A stretch of DNA of 64,000 nt, from the NCBI RefSeq assembly GCF_004664715.2, contig NC_051075.1, positions 27,460,715 to 27,524,714 of the forward strand, in the 5' to 3' direction. Below the pieces are notes generated by a model. It was not told the DNA's origin. It did no database searches and saw only the letters and a list, made by a program, of their open reading frames with translations. The translations under genes and the position numbers were made by a program. This stretch comes from Peromyscus leucopus. Taxonomy: Eukaryota; Chordata; Mammalia; Rodentia; Cricetidae. Positions 10,296 through 21,735 of the stretch are shown here, one piece after another (position 1 is the first letter of the stretch; each line of letters starts with the position of its first letter).

Positions 10296-10368
10296 TTGGG
10301 CTTGTGAGGGTCTTGTGGGTGCTGTCCCACAGAACAAGTGTCAACAAACAGGAAAATTGAAGCAACGC

Positions 10369-10386
10369 CTTGCCTTCACTGTTTTT
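10369..10386. repeat. Target-site duplication, left copy, of B1 at 10.4 kb
   Basis: CTTGCCTTCACTGTTTTT recurs at 10549-10566 on the other side of the B1. Confidence 0.85.
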
Positions 10387-10399
10387 TGTTTTGTTTTGT

Positions 10400-10549
10400 T
10401 TTTTTTTTTCGAGACAGGGTTTCTCTGTGTAGCTTTGTGCCTTTCCTGGGACTCACTTGGTAGCCTAGGCTGGCCTCGAACTCACAGAGATCCGCCTGCC
10501 TCTGCCTCCCGAGTGCTGGGATTAAAGGTGTGCGCCACCACTGCCCGGC
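10400..10549 (-). mobile_element. B1 SINE, near full length, cricetid-type
   Basis: Antisense B1, from the poly-A (plus-strand T9) through CGAGACAGGGTTTCTCTGTG to GCGCCACCACTGCCCGGC. The middle part reads TGTGCCTTTCCTGGGACTCA followed by a GGTAGCC block, which I associate with cricetid B1 subfamilies. Low divergence and an 18-bp target-site duplication (10369-10386, 10549-10566) show a fairly recent insertion. Confidence 0.93.
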
Positions 10550-10640
10550 TTGCCTTCACTGTTTTTAAAAATAAATGTCTTTTAACTTTTACTTGGAAAT
10601 AAGAAATTTTCCTTTTATAGTTAGGAAAATGCTTCAAAAT

Positions 10641-10854
10641 TATTTATTTTTATTTTATTTTATATGTGTGAGTGTTTGTCCAAATGTACATCTGTTTACA
10701 ACTTGTCTGGTGCCCATGGAGGCCAGAAGAAGGTGTTGGAGCCCTTAGAACTGTACTGATGGTTGAGAGCTTCCATATATGTGTTCAGAATGGAACTCGG
10801 GTCCTCTAGAAGAGCAACCAGTGTTCTTAACCACTGAGCCAACTCTCCAGTCCC
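10641..10854 (-). mobile_element. B3/B2-family SINE, antisense
   Basis: Begins with a TATTTATTTTTATTTTATTT run and contains GGTGCCCATGGAGGCCAGAAG and ends CCACTGAGCCAACTCTCCAG, the antisense of the tRNA-derived head. RNA polymerase III boxes lie at its right end. Confidence 0.88.
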
Positions 10855-12081
10855 TACAAAATGTTTTTTAAAGAAATAGATTTATAATAGTTTTTTTGAC
10901 ATATAATATTGGATGTAGAAAATGGGTACTGACAGAGTCAGTAGCCATAAGAACAAAGATTATATACTTGGAAGATTGCATACAACTTCAGTCCACTTGT
11001 AATTTCTAAGGAATGTTTTTATATATCTGAATGCATTCAGTTAAAAATGATAATACATTTTCCTTTCTCTTCTCTCAGAAACATTTATAAAGTTGTAAGT
11101 CAATTTTTCACTCCAATGACATTGAAGTACTTTACACCTTCCAGGAGGCAATTTATTCACAGCTAAATTATTTGTTAAATATCAAACTTTGATTTTCACT
11201 TTTTACTTATCAGTTGATAAAAGAGTTGATAAACTTATTTAAAAATGTAATAACTGATTCTGCTTGACATTTCATAATGGCTTTCAGTCTTTTATATTAG
11301 AAGTAATACAAATTATATTTTTTTCTAATAAAACTATTGAAGAAACTGACATTATATTAAATAGTTTTAATAGTTGTTAGCTCTATTTTTCGTTTGATGT
11401 GGAGAGATTGCCACAAAAGAGACCTGACAATAGACTGGTGGTGAGGTGCATGATGGTCGCTTGACTTTCCTTCCTGGAGATCTTTGAGTGCCTTGTACAC
11501 GCTTGCTCCTTTAGAGTGATGTTAAAGAATGTGCTTGCTGTTTTCTTCACTTTTGAAATTGCAGTTTATGGAATGGGGAGTCCTTATGGGATGCTATATG
11601 AAGATAGTCATTGATATTTTATTAAAGGTTTGAATGTTTGGGGTTTTGATTCTCTTTTTTCTTCAGCTCTAAGTTTGAAAGTAATTTAAGAACTAAACAA
11701 AAGTCTCTGTGGGGACTTTTCAGCTTGTTGGCTTACCAATAATGTTTTGAAAAACCCCATTCTTATTAAGCACTACAGTTTTTCATTAGATTTCAATAGC
11801 CCTTTTTCTGCCTGACACTTTGTAAGTAACTGATTTGTACAACTGGAACACTGCACTTCACTGTGAGCTTAATATTAATTGTCTATCTTAGCACAGCCAA
11901 ATAACATTTAAAGCAATGCTTTGAAGAGCATTGCCACGAAGAGAAGCCTTTTCAGGGTGCAGAGAAATCATTTTGATGTGACAAAGTGACATTAATTCTC
12001 TAATGAAATTCTGTTGGGGAATGTTGTAATGGTTCAGTTTTTTTTCTACCCCTTCCTTTTGGGAAAAAGACTTCCAAGCTG
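10855..12081. other. AT-rich single-copy DNA, no gene seen
   Basis: No repeat family or exon recognised. Composition is strongly AT-rich with scattered homopolymers, and all frames are short. Confidence 0.5.
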
Positions 12082-12106
12082 TTTTTTTTTTTTTTTTTTT
12101 TTTTTT
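12082..12106. repeat. Poly-T tract (T25)
   Basis: Uninterrupted 25 T. It could be the poly-A end of an unrecognised minus-strand retrocopy, but no family is recognisable to its right. Confidence 0.9.
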
Positions 12107-12439
12107 GACATTCTTTAGGCACATTTACACTTTTAGATTTCTATGTTTAATTTGAAGTAACCTGATGTTTTAACATCTTAGAGTTTAACACTAACAGTTT
12201 CCAATCACATTTCTTCTGAAAGTCTTGTTGGACATTTTTGCTGTGATCATCATATGTCTTACAGATTTCTCACCAACAACCTGTCTTAAAGTCACAACTT
12301 TTCTAATCCATTTAAAGTTTTGACTCTGTGCATTCCACATTTGGTTATACTTTTAAGTCAGTTTAGAGTTTCATTTAATTTTTTTCTCAGTTCGAGAAAA
12401 GTTTATTATTTAGAAGTGAACTTTCAAAAATAGAATTGA

Positions 12440-12500
12440 AACTGGTAATGTAGCGTAGTGATAGAGCACCTGCCTAGCATGCACAAGGCCCCACATTTTC
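12440..12500 (+). mobile_element. ID-like SINE fragment
   Basis: GTGATAGAGCACCTGCCTAGC and ATGCACAAGGCCCC match the ID/B4 tRNA-like head. It lacks a clear A-tail and is diverged. Confidence 0.65.
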
Positions 12501-13202
12501 TCTCTGTTAAGACACAAACTCTCAACCTTTAGCCAAGATCTCATTTAGCACTTGATCCAGAACTTATCCAAGAAAAAGTTTTGTCCTAACTCTGGTGCTC
12601 TAGTAAATGACAAGTTGGGTGGCCCTCAACTAACCCTCAAATAGAAATTAGGCCCAGACTAGCATCTTTGCTGTCTATGTTACTGGCCTGTGGAACATAT
12701 TGATCTTCCTTCAGTCAACAGCAGAGTGCCCTCCTGTCAGATACCAGCTATCCATCTCAGTAGAAAATTACCTGTCTGATGAATTTTGTCTTCAGTGTAG
12801 TAGAGACATCGTTTATGTTCTACAGAGAAAAGCTAAGTAAGTAGACTGCAAAATTTTTAATAAGATCCTCAAATCAAATAAAATTCTGTACTCAACTCTA
12901 ATATTTAAAGTAGAAGTTGATTTGCACTAATTTAGTTTGATTTATGCTTACTGAAAATAAAATCATTCAGATATTCTCTCCCAGACAAAAGAAATGGGTA
13001 ATCATAGTTATCTATTGTAGCCACATCATCCTGGGTAGTTAATTTGCTTCTGTGTTTTGTTCTTAGTTGAACAAAATTAAGACAATTTTAAATCATGAGG
13101 AAAATTAATCTAAAATAGTAGAACTTTGTAATGGCTGACCCTAGGCCTTTGAGATGTTCTAAAACAGACATGTTGGGAAAATATTTGTAATGATAATTTT
13201 TT
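12501..13202. other. Single-copy DNA, no gene seen
   Basis: Nothing recognisable; frames are short and AT-rich. Confidence 0.5.
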
Positions 13203-14280
13203 TTTCAATCGTGGCTTTAAACATTTTTAAATGATCTTTTTTGAGAATTGCATAATTTACACCCATCCTTCTCCACCCACTAATTCCTCTTGTGCCCCCA
13301 ATCTCGCTCAAATTCATGACCTCTTCTTTAAATATTATTGTTGTTTCAACAGGTGTGCACACACTTCCTTTTCCCTGAACTACCTCTAGAGTTCATTCAG
13401 TGTTGCTTGTATCTAAAAATTTTAAGGGCTGACCCATGGGTATTAGTGAATTCGGCAGCACCTTACCCGGGAAGACTAGAATAATTCACTCCCACTCAGC
13501 AGTCATCAGTTCCCTGTAGTTTCTTTAGGGGCTCCATGGGAACTTCTCCATTCATGTTAGCATGTCTACCAGTCTTGCCATTCATTGTTAAGGTCTTTAT
13601 TTTGGCTGCCACCCTGCTGAGATATCCTTGATGAGGCTTCCCTGTTATTTCTAGGAGAGACACAATCTCATGGCAGACTTCCTGCTTCTCTCGGTCTTAC
13701 AATCTTCCTGTGTACTCCTGTGTGATAGTCTCGGAGCCTTAGGTGTGGAGATCATGATGTAGACGTGTCAGTTGGGGCTGGGAACTCCACTGTCAGTTTC
13801 TCTCTGCATTTTGACCAGTTGTGGCTTTCTGTAACGGTCTCTATCTGCTGCAAAGAAAAGCTTCTTAAGTCCAACTAGACCGCTGTTGGTCACAGCCAAG
13901 ATGTGAGTGCCACTATTGCCTTGCAAGACATTTTTGTGGTGTCACAGCTGGATAGGGGTATTAAATGGTTCCTTTCCTTGGCAGTTTTGATAGGGCCTTC
14001 CTAGACTATGAAAGCTAATCTTCAGGGAGGAAGTTTTCAGGTCAGATCCAGCTCAAATCTTTTGAATCTTGTGTCTGAAGTACACTGTGTCTTTGGGAAT
14101 AGGAACTTACTTTAAACTTCTGGGAGGCCACTAAGGGCAACCACAATAAGGCTCTATTGCTTTGAGTGTCCCTTGAACTCTCTTGACCAGCAACTCAAAA
14201 GGAGGTTCTCATACCCGGCCTTGGGGTTTCTGCCAGATAGTCTATGGGTCCTAGGGTAAATGTTATCTTTCTAAGTCATG
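13203..14280 (-). mobile_element. L1 (Lx-type) 3' UTR, long antisense fragment
   Basis: A T-rich edge, then GAGAATTGCATAATTTAC, CTCAAATTCATGACCTCTTC, CTAGGAGAGACACAATCTC and TTTTGACCAGTTGTGGC in the order of an Lx 3' UTR. It continues through a less common upstream part to about 14280. The same modules recur at 41.75-43.2 kb. Confidence 0.82.
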
Positions 14281-14281
14281 T

Positions 14282-14398
14282 AACTACACTGAAGCTCTCT
14301 CTGTCTCTCTTCCTCCTCACTCGCTTGCTCCCTCTCTCCTTGCCTCCCTCCCTCCCTTCCTCCCTCCCTCCCTCCTTCTCTCCCTCCACCCCTTCTTG
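14282..14398. repeat. CT-rich low-complexity tract
   Basis: Imperfect CTCTCT and CCTCCCTCCC repeats; nearly pure pyrimidine on the plus strand. Confidence 0.85.
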
Positions 14399-14404
14399 TC
14401 CCTT

Positions 14405-14582
14405 ACAGATAAAGCCAGCCTTAAACTCATTCTACAGTCAAGGATGACCTTAAACTTCTGATCTTCTTGCCTCCACCTGCTGAGATTCTAGCCATGTGCC
14501 ATCACACATAATGCCTGACTTGTGCATTGGTGGGGATCAAAACCGGGGATTTGTGCATGCTAGGCAGCTAGCACTCTGTCTT
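14405..14582 (-). mobile_element. B4 SINE (B1-ID composite), antisense
   Basis: The left part is antisense B1-like (GATGACCTTAAACTTCTGATC, CACCTGCTGAGATTCTAG). The right part is antisense ID-like (TTTGTGCATGCTAGGCAGC, AGCACTCTGTC). This is the B4 arrangement. Confidence 0.72.
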
Positions 14583-14938
14583 TGTCAATATTCTATTGCT
14601 GTGAAGACATACCATAACTATGGCAAATCTTATAAAGGAAAGCATTTAACTGGGGCTTTCTTACAGGTTCGGAGGTTTAGTCCATTATCAGCATGGTGCG
14701 CAGTGTGGCAGCACACAGGCAGACTTGGTGTTGGAGAAGGAGCAGAGAGTTCTATATTGAGATCCATAGGCAGAAGGAAGAAAGAGCCCCTGGGATAGGC
14801 TCAAACATTTGAAACCCCAAAGCCAAACCCCAGAGACATACTTCGTGTGGCCACACCTCTTAATCCTTTCAACTAGTGCCATTCCCTAAGTATTTAAATA
14901 TATGAATTTATGGGGGCCATCTTATTCAAATCACCACA
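14583..14938 (-). mobile_element. Rodent MaLR-type LTR, antisense
   Basis: Begins TGTCAATATTCTATTGCTG, has GTTTAGTCCATTATCAGC and ends near CAAATCACCACA. Layout matches the LTRs at 9.98 and 40.76 kb. It landed right at the end of a B4. Confidence 0.8.
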
Positions 14939-15409
14939 CCTTCTATCTGCTGACATAGACTTCTGCCTTAAATGTTTCTTAATACAAAGAAGTATGTCCG
15001 TGATTGGAAAGGCATACATATACATATATTATAACAATGAGGAATGGTGTAAGCGGTAGCTAAGAATCACAGAGCACCTCCTGTACTTCAGACACAGTTA
15101 TAAATGTAGATCTATAAATAAGAACAGAGGTGTATATGTACATGACATGTGAAGTGATGGTTTGAATGGTAGACAAGTATGAAAAATGAGTGAAAATAAA
15201 GAAAGCTTAACATGTGTGATTATAAAGATATTTGCATTTCTGTAGAGACCTGGGCATAAATTATATATATATATGCAATTGAGGCTACAAAATATTTTCA
15301 GAAACTTACCCCAGGAACTGGCTTGGATAGAGGAGGCTTCTATTTTTTTATATAATGATGTTTTGGGACTGTGGATATTTTTGACTTTTTGTTCTTTTCA
15401 AACAAAAAG
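14939..15409. other. AT-rich single-copy DNA, no gene seen
   Basis: Contains short TA-rich runs near 15017-15030 and 15261-15273. No repeat family or exon recognised. Confidence 0.5.
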
Positions 15410-16185
15410 TTAAATAAAAGCATATTGGTGATGGTATATGGAGAATGCTGCTCTATTGAGCTGTGGTAGGCACAGCTGGGTCTGTGTAGATTGTGCTTGA
15501 TCAAAAAGTTTGGGAGATCTCCCCTCAGGGTTCAGGGAGCTATGGGGAAGAGGAGGCAGAAAGATGATAAGAGCCGGAGGGGATGGATGACTCCAAGGAA
15601 ACAGTGTCCTCCAGTCACAACAGAGCTGATGCACACATGAATTCACAGAGACTGTGGTAGCATGCACAGGGTCTGTACAAGCTCAAGCTAGATGGTGTCC
15701 CAGTGATGGGGGGGGGGAGTAGGCATGGGCTTCTACCTCTTATCAAGAAGCTATCTGCATTTGACACCCAATGGCAAAGGGAAAACTGGCTTTAGTTCAG
15801 TGGAATCTTAACCACATGTAAGGGTAGGCAGGGTAGACTCTATGCCCAGCAGTAGATAGCCAACACAAAATGAGCTCGATAGTATTTTTGTAGACTTTGT
15901 TTCTCATATTGCTTAACAAAGTATTTTTTTTTAATCTCACTGGTCTTTTGCTTGCATATTATGTTTTCTAATTTTGTGTTCTTATGTTTTCTTGTGTTTC
16001 TTTTTTTAAACATTCTGTTTCTTTTTGTTTGTTTATTTGTTTTGTAAAGAGAGAGAGAAAGAAAGGGTGTGGCACTGGATTGGTAGGGAGGAGGGGAGGG
16101 TGTTGGAGGAAGTGGGGGAGGGGAGGCCATGTTCAGAATATAATGTATGAAAGGATTTTTTTTTTCAATTAATAAATTTTGATAT
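15410..16185 (+). mobile_element. L1 3' UTR and 3' end, sense
   Basis: Contains GGATGACTCCAAGGAAACAG, CACAGAGACTGTGGTAGC, a TTTGTTTG-rich run, a purine-rich G/A tract at 16050-16130 and an AATAAA near the end (about 16173). This is the classic order of a rodent L1 3' terminus in sense orientation. Confidence 0.8.
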
Positions 16186-16380
16186 GATTTCTACACTTTG
16201 AAAAAAAGCTTGGGAGAACTACTGTGCTGTAGTGGGTTAGAGAGAGCTAGCTACCTCTCTAAGAGAAGAACCTTATTTCTGTCAGTAATTAATGAGAATA
16301 CACCTAAAGGTTAGACAAGAAGTATTCTCCATATTGAGAGGAGCAGCTATAGGGAAAGGCAAATAAAAGATCATTTATTG

Positions 16381-16661
16381 ATTTTAATTATGCCTGTCTG
16401 TGTGTTTGTATGCATATGTGAGTGCAGATGTCCATGGCATCCAGAAGAGGGTGTTGGATTACACTGGATCTGGACTTACAGGCAGGTGGAAGCTTAATGT
16501 GGCTGCAGGGAATTGAATTGCTATGGCTCACATGTGGAGGTCAGAGGACAACTTGCAGGAGTAAGTTCTCTTCTACCGGGTGGATTCTGGTGGGGACTGA
16601 GCTCTGGTCCTCAGGCTTGGCAGCAAGTAACCTTACTTATTGCACCATCTCACGAGCCCTG
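16381..16661 (-). mobile_element. Two adjacent B3-type SINE units, antisense
   Basis: Two successive antisense copies of the CATGTGGAGGTCAGAGGAC type module, at about 16396-16510 and 16520-16661. The second ends ATTGCACCATCTCACGAGCCC, the expected head. Either two insertions or a tandem duplication. Confidence 0.72.
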
Positions 16662-17097
16662 GGTATTGGTTTTTTGTCTTTCATTTCATCACTGTTGCAG
16701 ATTTATGTTTGGTTCTTCTGTTTTTGTCTTTTTCTGGGAAAGTAACTTCAAAGCTCTAGGTTTGAGTATTGGGCTGTTAGTCCTGTATGTCAGTGCTTGT
16801 ATGGCCTTTCTCCAGCTTTGCTGAGTGTAGCTCAGCATCCCTTTCATGCCCCCCTTCTCTGTGTTCCTCTAGTGCTTCGGTGAAGATGAGACAGTGTGTG
16901 CAGGTGAAAGCAGGGAAGGCTGAAGACCATTCTGTTTTTAACTCACTTACGGCTGGAAGTGTCATTCAGCAGGCCTGGCAGCTGGTGTGGTCTTCTCGTC
17001 TACTGCATCCACCCTTCTTAATTTACAGCAGCAGTGTATGTCTCTCCATCCCCAGGGTGGTTGTCGGTCTTGAGACCTAGTCTGTTGTGTGTAGCTA
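16662..17097. other. Single-copy DNA, no gene seen
   Basis: Open frames on both strands reach about 100 codons but show no recognisable domain, and they overlap one another in opposite frames. Confidence 0.45.
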
Positions 17098-17222
17098 GAA
17101 CAGAATGCCAGATGCATTCAGGATGTTGAGATAGGAGGATCGCAAGTTCGAGGTCAGTCAATTAATCAAGCCCAAACAATCAATTCACCAAGCAAACAAA
17201 CAAACAACAACAACAACAAAGA
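17098..17222 (+). mobile_element. Old B1-like SINE fragment, sense
   Basis: TTGAGATAGGAGGATCGCAAG followed by TTCGAGGTCAG and, after a gap, AAACAAACAAAC and ACAACAACAAC tails. The body is truncated. Confidence 0.6.
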
Positions 17223-17349
17223 AACTGGGAAATTCATAAGTAAATGTCTCCCAGAATCCTGAAGTTGGATAACTGGAAGTCCAGTACGAAAGTGCCAGCA
17301 TGTGTCAAAGGCCTTCTTGTTATGTTATTTGATGGCAGAAAGTATTTGT

Positions 17350-17377
17350 GTGTATGTGTGTGTGTGTGTGAGAGAGA
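17350..17377. repeat. Short (TG)n / (GA)n run
   Basis: TGTGTATGTGTGTGTGTGTG followed by AGAGAGAG; short and imperfect. Confidence 0.8.
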
Positions 17378-17459
17378 GGTGGGGGAGCCTAGTAGAACCC
17401 AGTTTACTTTTATAATAAATAAGGCCACTCCTACAATCATGGTCCTATACCTGTGGTAA

Positions 17460-17575
17460 CAACATTAGACCATGCATAAGGGCACAGCCATCCTGACGAG
17501 TCACTTCATAAACATCCCAACTTTGACACTTTTTCTACAAGTGGACTTTGGTGGGGCCATCAAATTGCAGCACCC
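17460..17575 (-). mobile_element. Possible old LTR fragment
   Basis: GGGCACAGCCATCCTGACG, GTCACTTCATAAACATCCC and GTGGGGCCATCAAATTGC resemble the antisense of mammal-wide MaLR LTRs. Weak. Confidence 0.3.
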
Positions 17576-17701
17576 CATGACTTTTCTGAGTTCACAGAGA
17601 GTCATCAATATGCAGTCTGTTGAATTTTTTGTTGTTATTTTGGCAAACATGAGAGTCGCAGCTCTGAGCCAAGATCACATGCAAGGAATGCATTTTAAAA
17701 A

Positions 17702-17927
17702 AAGTTTTTCAGATTTATTTATTTTCTGTGTATGAATGTTTTCCTGAATGTATGTGTGCGCACTACATGTGTGTCTTGTGTCTGAGGTGGTTAGAAGACA
17801 GAACTGGATCCCTGGAACTAGAGTTAAAAAAGGTTGTGCATTACCACGCAGGTCCTGGGAATTGAACCCTGGTTCTCTGTGAGAGCAGCAAGTCCTCTAA
17901 ACCTCTGAGCCATTTCTCCAGCTCCAG
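17702..17927 (-). mobile_element. B3-family SINE, antisense
   Basis: GATTTATTTATTTTCTGTG at the A-tail side, GGTTAGAAGACAGAACTGG in the middle, and CTCTGAGCCATTTCTCCAGC at the head. Confidence 0.85.
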
Positions 17928-18185
17928 GGAATAAAGTTTTTAAGTAACCAAAATACTGAAGTGACCCAAGGGAACTACATGAAGATAAAGACTAAAGGAG
18001 ACTTGGCAGAAATAGAAAGATGTAAGATTAGAAAGGATATATGAGCAGCATAATTAAGAAAATAGCATGAGCAAAGAAATTCCATTCATTTGTGGAACTA
18101 AATTTTAGTTATTTTTCAACATTATTGGACATTTATTCTGCTAAACAGTAACTGCTTTGCTTACCTTTAACAACTGAGTCTTCCA

Positions 18186-18300
18186 AGGAATAACTGCTCA
18201 GGTCTGTGATGCCAGCTCCCAGGAAGCTGAAACAGGAAAACTACAGGTTTCAGGACAGCCTGGGCTACCGAAGGAGAGCCCTCTGCTCTTTAAAATCTTG
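18186..18300 (+). mobile_element. Old B1-like SINE fragment, sense
   Basis: TGATGCCAGCTCCCAGGAAGC and TTTCAGGACAGCCTGGGCTAC, a diverged monomer of the 7SL-derived type. It sits just upstream of a young B1. Confidence 0.62.
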
Positions 18301-18318
18301 TCTATTATGAGGAAAATG

Positions 18319-18459
18319 AGCTGGGCGGTGGTGGCGCACGCCTTTAATCCCAGCACTCAGGAGGCAGAGCCAGGAGGATTTCTGTGAGTTCGAGGCCAGC
18401 CTGGGCTACCAAGTGAGTTCCAGGAAAGGTGCAAAGCTACACAGAGAAACCCTGTCTTG

Positions 18460-18490
<31 letters not shown>

Positions 18491-18499
18491 AAAAAAAAA
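18319..18499 (+). mobile_element. B1 SINE, full length, cricetid-type
   Basis: AGCTGGGCGGTGGTGGCGCAC at the head, then GGCCAGCCTGGGCTACCAAG, TGAGTTCCAGGAAAGGTGC, AAACCCTGTCTTGAAAAAC, an AAAAC-rich tail and A13. The internal GTGAGTTCCAGGAAAGGTGC stretch is the feature I link to cricetids. Confidence 0.94.
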
Positions 18500-18519
18500 G
18501 AGGCACAAATATTTTGAGT

Positions 18520-18605
18520 GTCTTGCTAACAGTCATACAACTAAGAGATGTTGGAAGCAAGGCTCCAACCCAGGAAGTCTGATTCCAGAGCCCATCTTCT
18601 CTATA
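18520..18605 (+). mobile_element. MIR SINE 3' half
   Basis: TGTCTTGCTAACAGTCATAC, GCAAGGCTCCAACCCAGGAAG and TGATTCCAGAGCCCATC fit the MIR 3' half. Confidence 0.6.
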
Positions 18606-20824
18606 TAAATAAAACAAGGCTGTTACTTCTTCAGCTATTAAAAGGATTACTATTGAACAAAGAAAGAACATGCTGCAAGGAATAGTTCAATAGTGGAAGA
18701 TCCTATAATAGGCTATGAAAGGAGAAACATTCTCATATTGATGAAAGGAAAAGGAAGAAAACCCTGTGAGGATATGAGAGCACCCTGACCGTCTGGCCCA
18801 GGCACAGACTTCTAAGAGCTGTATGGAACTGTATTTAAGGTTGACAGGAATAAACCTGTCTGTCTCCTCTCCCCTTTCTTGTGCATACCCTCAGATTTCT
18901 CTATTGTTCAGCAGTAACTCCAGCTCTTGGACTCTGAAAATTCCACTGATAGCATTTGATCACTGAGAAAAGATGCTTCTCATTTCAAACGATATCCTCC
19001 CATTGTTATGTGCGTAACATTGCTAAAGACATTGCCTTTGCCGGAGGAATAAGGCAGCTTAAAAATAACCTGTGTTGGGATTAGAGGAGTTTTTGTATAA
19101 AGATACCCGAGGAGAGGAGGAGAGGGCGTGTGCAGGGCACAGCCACCTGCATTGTATGTGACGACGGACCGTTTTCAGCTGTGCCGGGAATGTGTGCGTT
19201 CATTTATTTTGTACAGAAATTAGCTGTAGACACGAAAAGTTTTATAGCAGTGTGAGATACACTGGATTGTTATTTAAATACATCTGTTGTTAGCAAACTG
19301 GGAAAAATCTTCTAAATTAATATGTATAATATTTAGAGAAAGGAACCGCTGTGAGTTTTTTTCCTTGATCTGGGTGGGATGGTAGTGAGGGGAGGGGTGG
19401 GGAGGCAGTAATGGGTGAGAGAGGTAGGATTTCCACTAGAAGAATCTGAAATCCAAAGTATAAGAACAATAACAACAACAAAAATCTAAATCACATGATG
19501 GAATCCCAGAGTACTGATGTACTCTGGCAGAAGTGTGTACATTAATGCTAACGCTTAAATGAACACGCTAAAGACACACAGCAGCCAATGCATGGGAAAT
19601 GAGTATGTTGGAAGATGATCACTAAAAGCCATTGTCTATCTTCATACCAGCCGTGCTTTGTGCATGCACTGTGTGGTTGGCAAGCAGACGTTCATAAGCA
19701 CCTCCTGTAACCCCTGTGACACACATGTGTGCATAAATCTTACCGTGTGTACAGAAGTAACAGAGAATATAGGGTGGTTTTGGACTACTGTTCCTTATTG
19801 AAAAGTCTAAAATTTAAAATAGTTGAGTACACTGGCTTGTAACAGGATACCACTTTGTTGAAGATAAAAACATCTCCAGCCAGGCCTCCGATAAAAATGG
19901 AGGCAGGTATGAACTTCAGTTCAAATCCGAATCTGTGTCTGCTTCCCCAGCCCCCCTTGCCTTTGTCCTCGACTGGGAGGCAGTGTGAACTGCAAAGTCC
20001 TGCTGGCAGCTTTGGCTTCAATGTTTTCCTTAATATGGGGAGAGAATGGCCTCTCCAGGGACTCTAAGCCCTGGCAGCTCAGGAAGGGCAGGGTGCTGAT
20101 GTCCTGGCTGCTGAGGCCAAGTACTTCCTCTGTGCCTTTTATTTCAGTGTTGAAACACTCCAGAGAAAAGGGCCTGTCTCTCCACCTTTTAATGTTGCTC
20201 AATCATTTCTTTTTACTTCTTGCTTCAGTGAGCACAGTATGTGGCTTGTTGAGAATCTATTAAACAGAAAACCTTTCACTATTTTAGGGATGGATTTTGG
20301 AGGAATCTGTAGTCAATGCATGTTTCTCAATTCCTTCCTAGCTGCTCTAATTCTCTACAGTTTGGAGAGGGCATAAAAAAAAAAAAAAAACACAAAACAA
20401 AACTGGTTCCTAATTTCTAATTTAACAAGTGACAGAATATTTCGACATTAGCAAATGAAGGGAAATGTTTTATATGACATCAGTGACTGGTATTAGGAGC
20501 AAGGCTTTCTGTTGTGGACAGTATTGAGTGGACTGTGACAATCAAATAGCCCTGTTAGAAGCCAAGGGCATTTTTGTTGAGACCTTCTGGGAAATGAGAT
20601 CATCTGGGCTCAGTGCTGTGTATAGATTACAGCAGTTCTCTGCTCTTTGTGTTGAAAATACTCACTCTACCTCCTTCCATCTCCTCACCGCCCCCTGCCC
20701 CCCCCCCCGACTTTGGCTTAGTTTATTTGAATTGTTGATCGTGTGTTTATAATTTTATGTCCTCTCTTGGATTTAGCTTATTGCCTTCCATTTTCTACAG
20801 CCTATGCAGTGTTTTACCAGTATC
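18606..20824. other. Single-copy DNA, no gene seen
   Basis: About 2.2 kb without a recognisable repeat except A16 at 20375-20390 and C10 near 20699. The part from 18960 to 19360 has ordinary CpG content and no decay signature and could be an old conserved stretch. Frames on both strands stay below 95 codons. Confidence 0.45.
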
Positions 20825-21180
20825 TCTGCTATGGTTTGAAAGCTGTTTATCCCCTGAAGATTCTTGTGATGGAGACATGGTCCTCAAGTCTGTCAATGCT
20901 AGGCAGTGGTGGGGCAGGTAAGAGGTGGTCCTTACATCCTTGAGGGTGTGTCATTAGAAGAGGTACAGGCAGCATTCACTGGGTCCTGAATTAGCTGTTA
21001 CTGGAGGGAGGGCCACTCTGGAAAGGACCCAGCTTCCTGCATCTTGAGCTTTTGTTTTCACATATGTTCCTGTCCTGGTGACATCCTTTGTCTCGAGGAC
21101 CTCACCACAGCTGAGATGATGCTGGTGCCAGGCCTTGAGCCTCTTGAATTGTGAGCTAAATAAACCCTTCCTCATTCCTC
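20825..21180 (+). mobile_element. MaLR-like LTR, sense
   Basis: GCTATGGTTTGAAAGC at the start, GACATGGTCCTCAAG, and the 3' block TTGAATTGTGAGCTAAATAAA with a poly-A signal. The layout fits the MLT/MST/MT group of ERVL-MaLR LTRs; boundaries approximate. Confidence 0.6.
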
Positions 21181-21254
21181 ATTCTTCTTTTAATTGACAA
21201 TTCTATTTTTTCACACTTATAATCCCAGACCTCAGGAAACTGAAGCTGAATGTA

Positions 21255-21390
21255 TTAAGTTGCTTGTTGTGGTTAGTGTTAGATGTTAACTTGACATAAC
21301 CTAGAATTATCTGGGAAAAGAATCTCAATTAACAAATTGTTTAGAAGACGTTGAACTGTGGGCATGTCTTTTGGGGATTGTCTTTTTCTT
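21255..21390 (+). mobile_element. Rodent LTR fragment (5' part)
   Basis: GGTTAGTGTTAGATGTTAAC, TTGACATAACCTAGAATTATC and GGGCATGTCTTTTGGGGATTG match the start of a dispersed rodent LTR-like repeat; related sequence begins at 36.95 kb. Truncated. Confidence 0.5.
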
Positions 21391-21394
21391 TTAT

Positions 21395-21735
21395 TTTTAT
21401 TACAGTACAAATTCTTATCTTAATAGTGAAATGTTTCACTAAAGCTTGCCCAGTGATTGGGCAAAACCAAAACTTACTATAAGCCACAGTTGTCCTAGGG
21501 TCCTCCCTGCTAGGTAGCCTCCCTGGATATGTGGCTTGTAGTCTGGTTATCCTTTACTTTACATCTAGTATCCACTTATGAGTGAGGACATACCATGTTT
21601 GTCCTTCTGAGTCTGGGTTACCTCACTCGGGATCTTATTTTCTAGATCTATCCATTTGCCTGCAAACCTCATGATGTCATTGTTTTTCTCTGCTGAGTAG
21701 TACTCCATTATGTATATGTACCACATTTTCTATCC
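21395..21735 (-). mobile_element. L1 ORF2 C-terminus and early 3' UTR, antisense
   Basis: 21545-21725 is the antisense of the ORF2 C-terminal region; GAGTAGTACTCCATTATGTA encodes the YTMEYYSA-type block on the minus strand. The 21395-21545 part is the adjacent 3' UTR. Truncated at both ends. Confidence 0.8.

Noticed and set aside
19785..20263. Overlapping frames on both strands of 70-93 codons
   Set aside because: No domain, no splice sites bounding them that I can support, and mutually exclusive frames of similar length.
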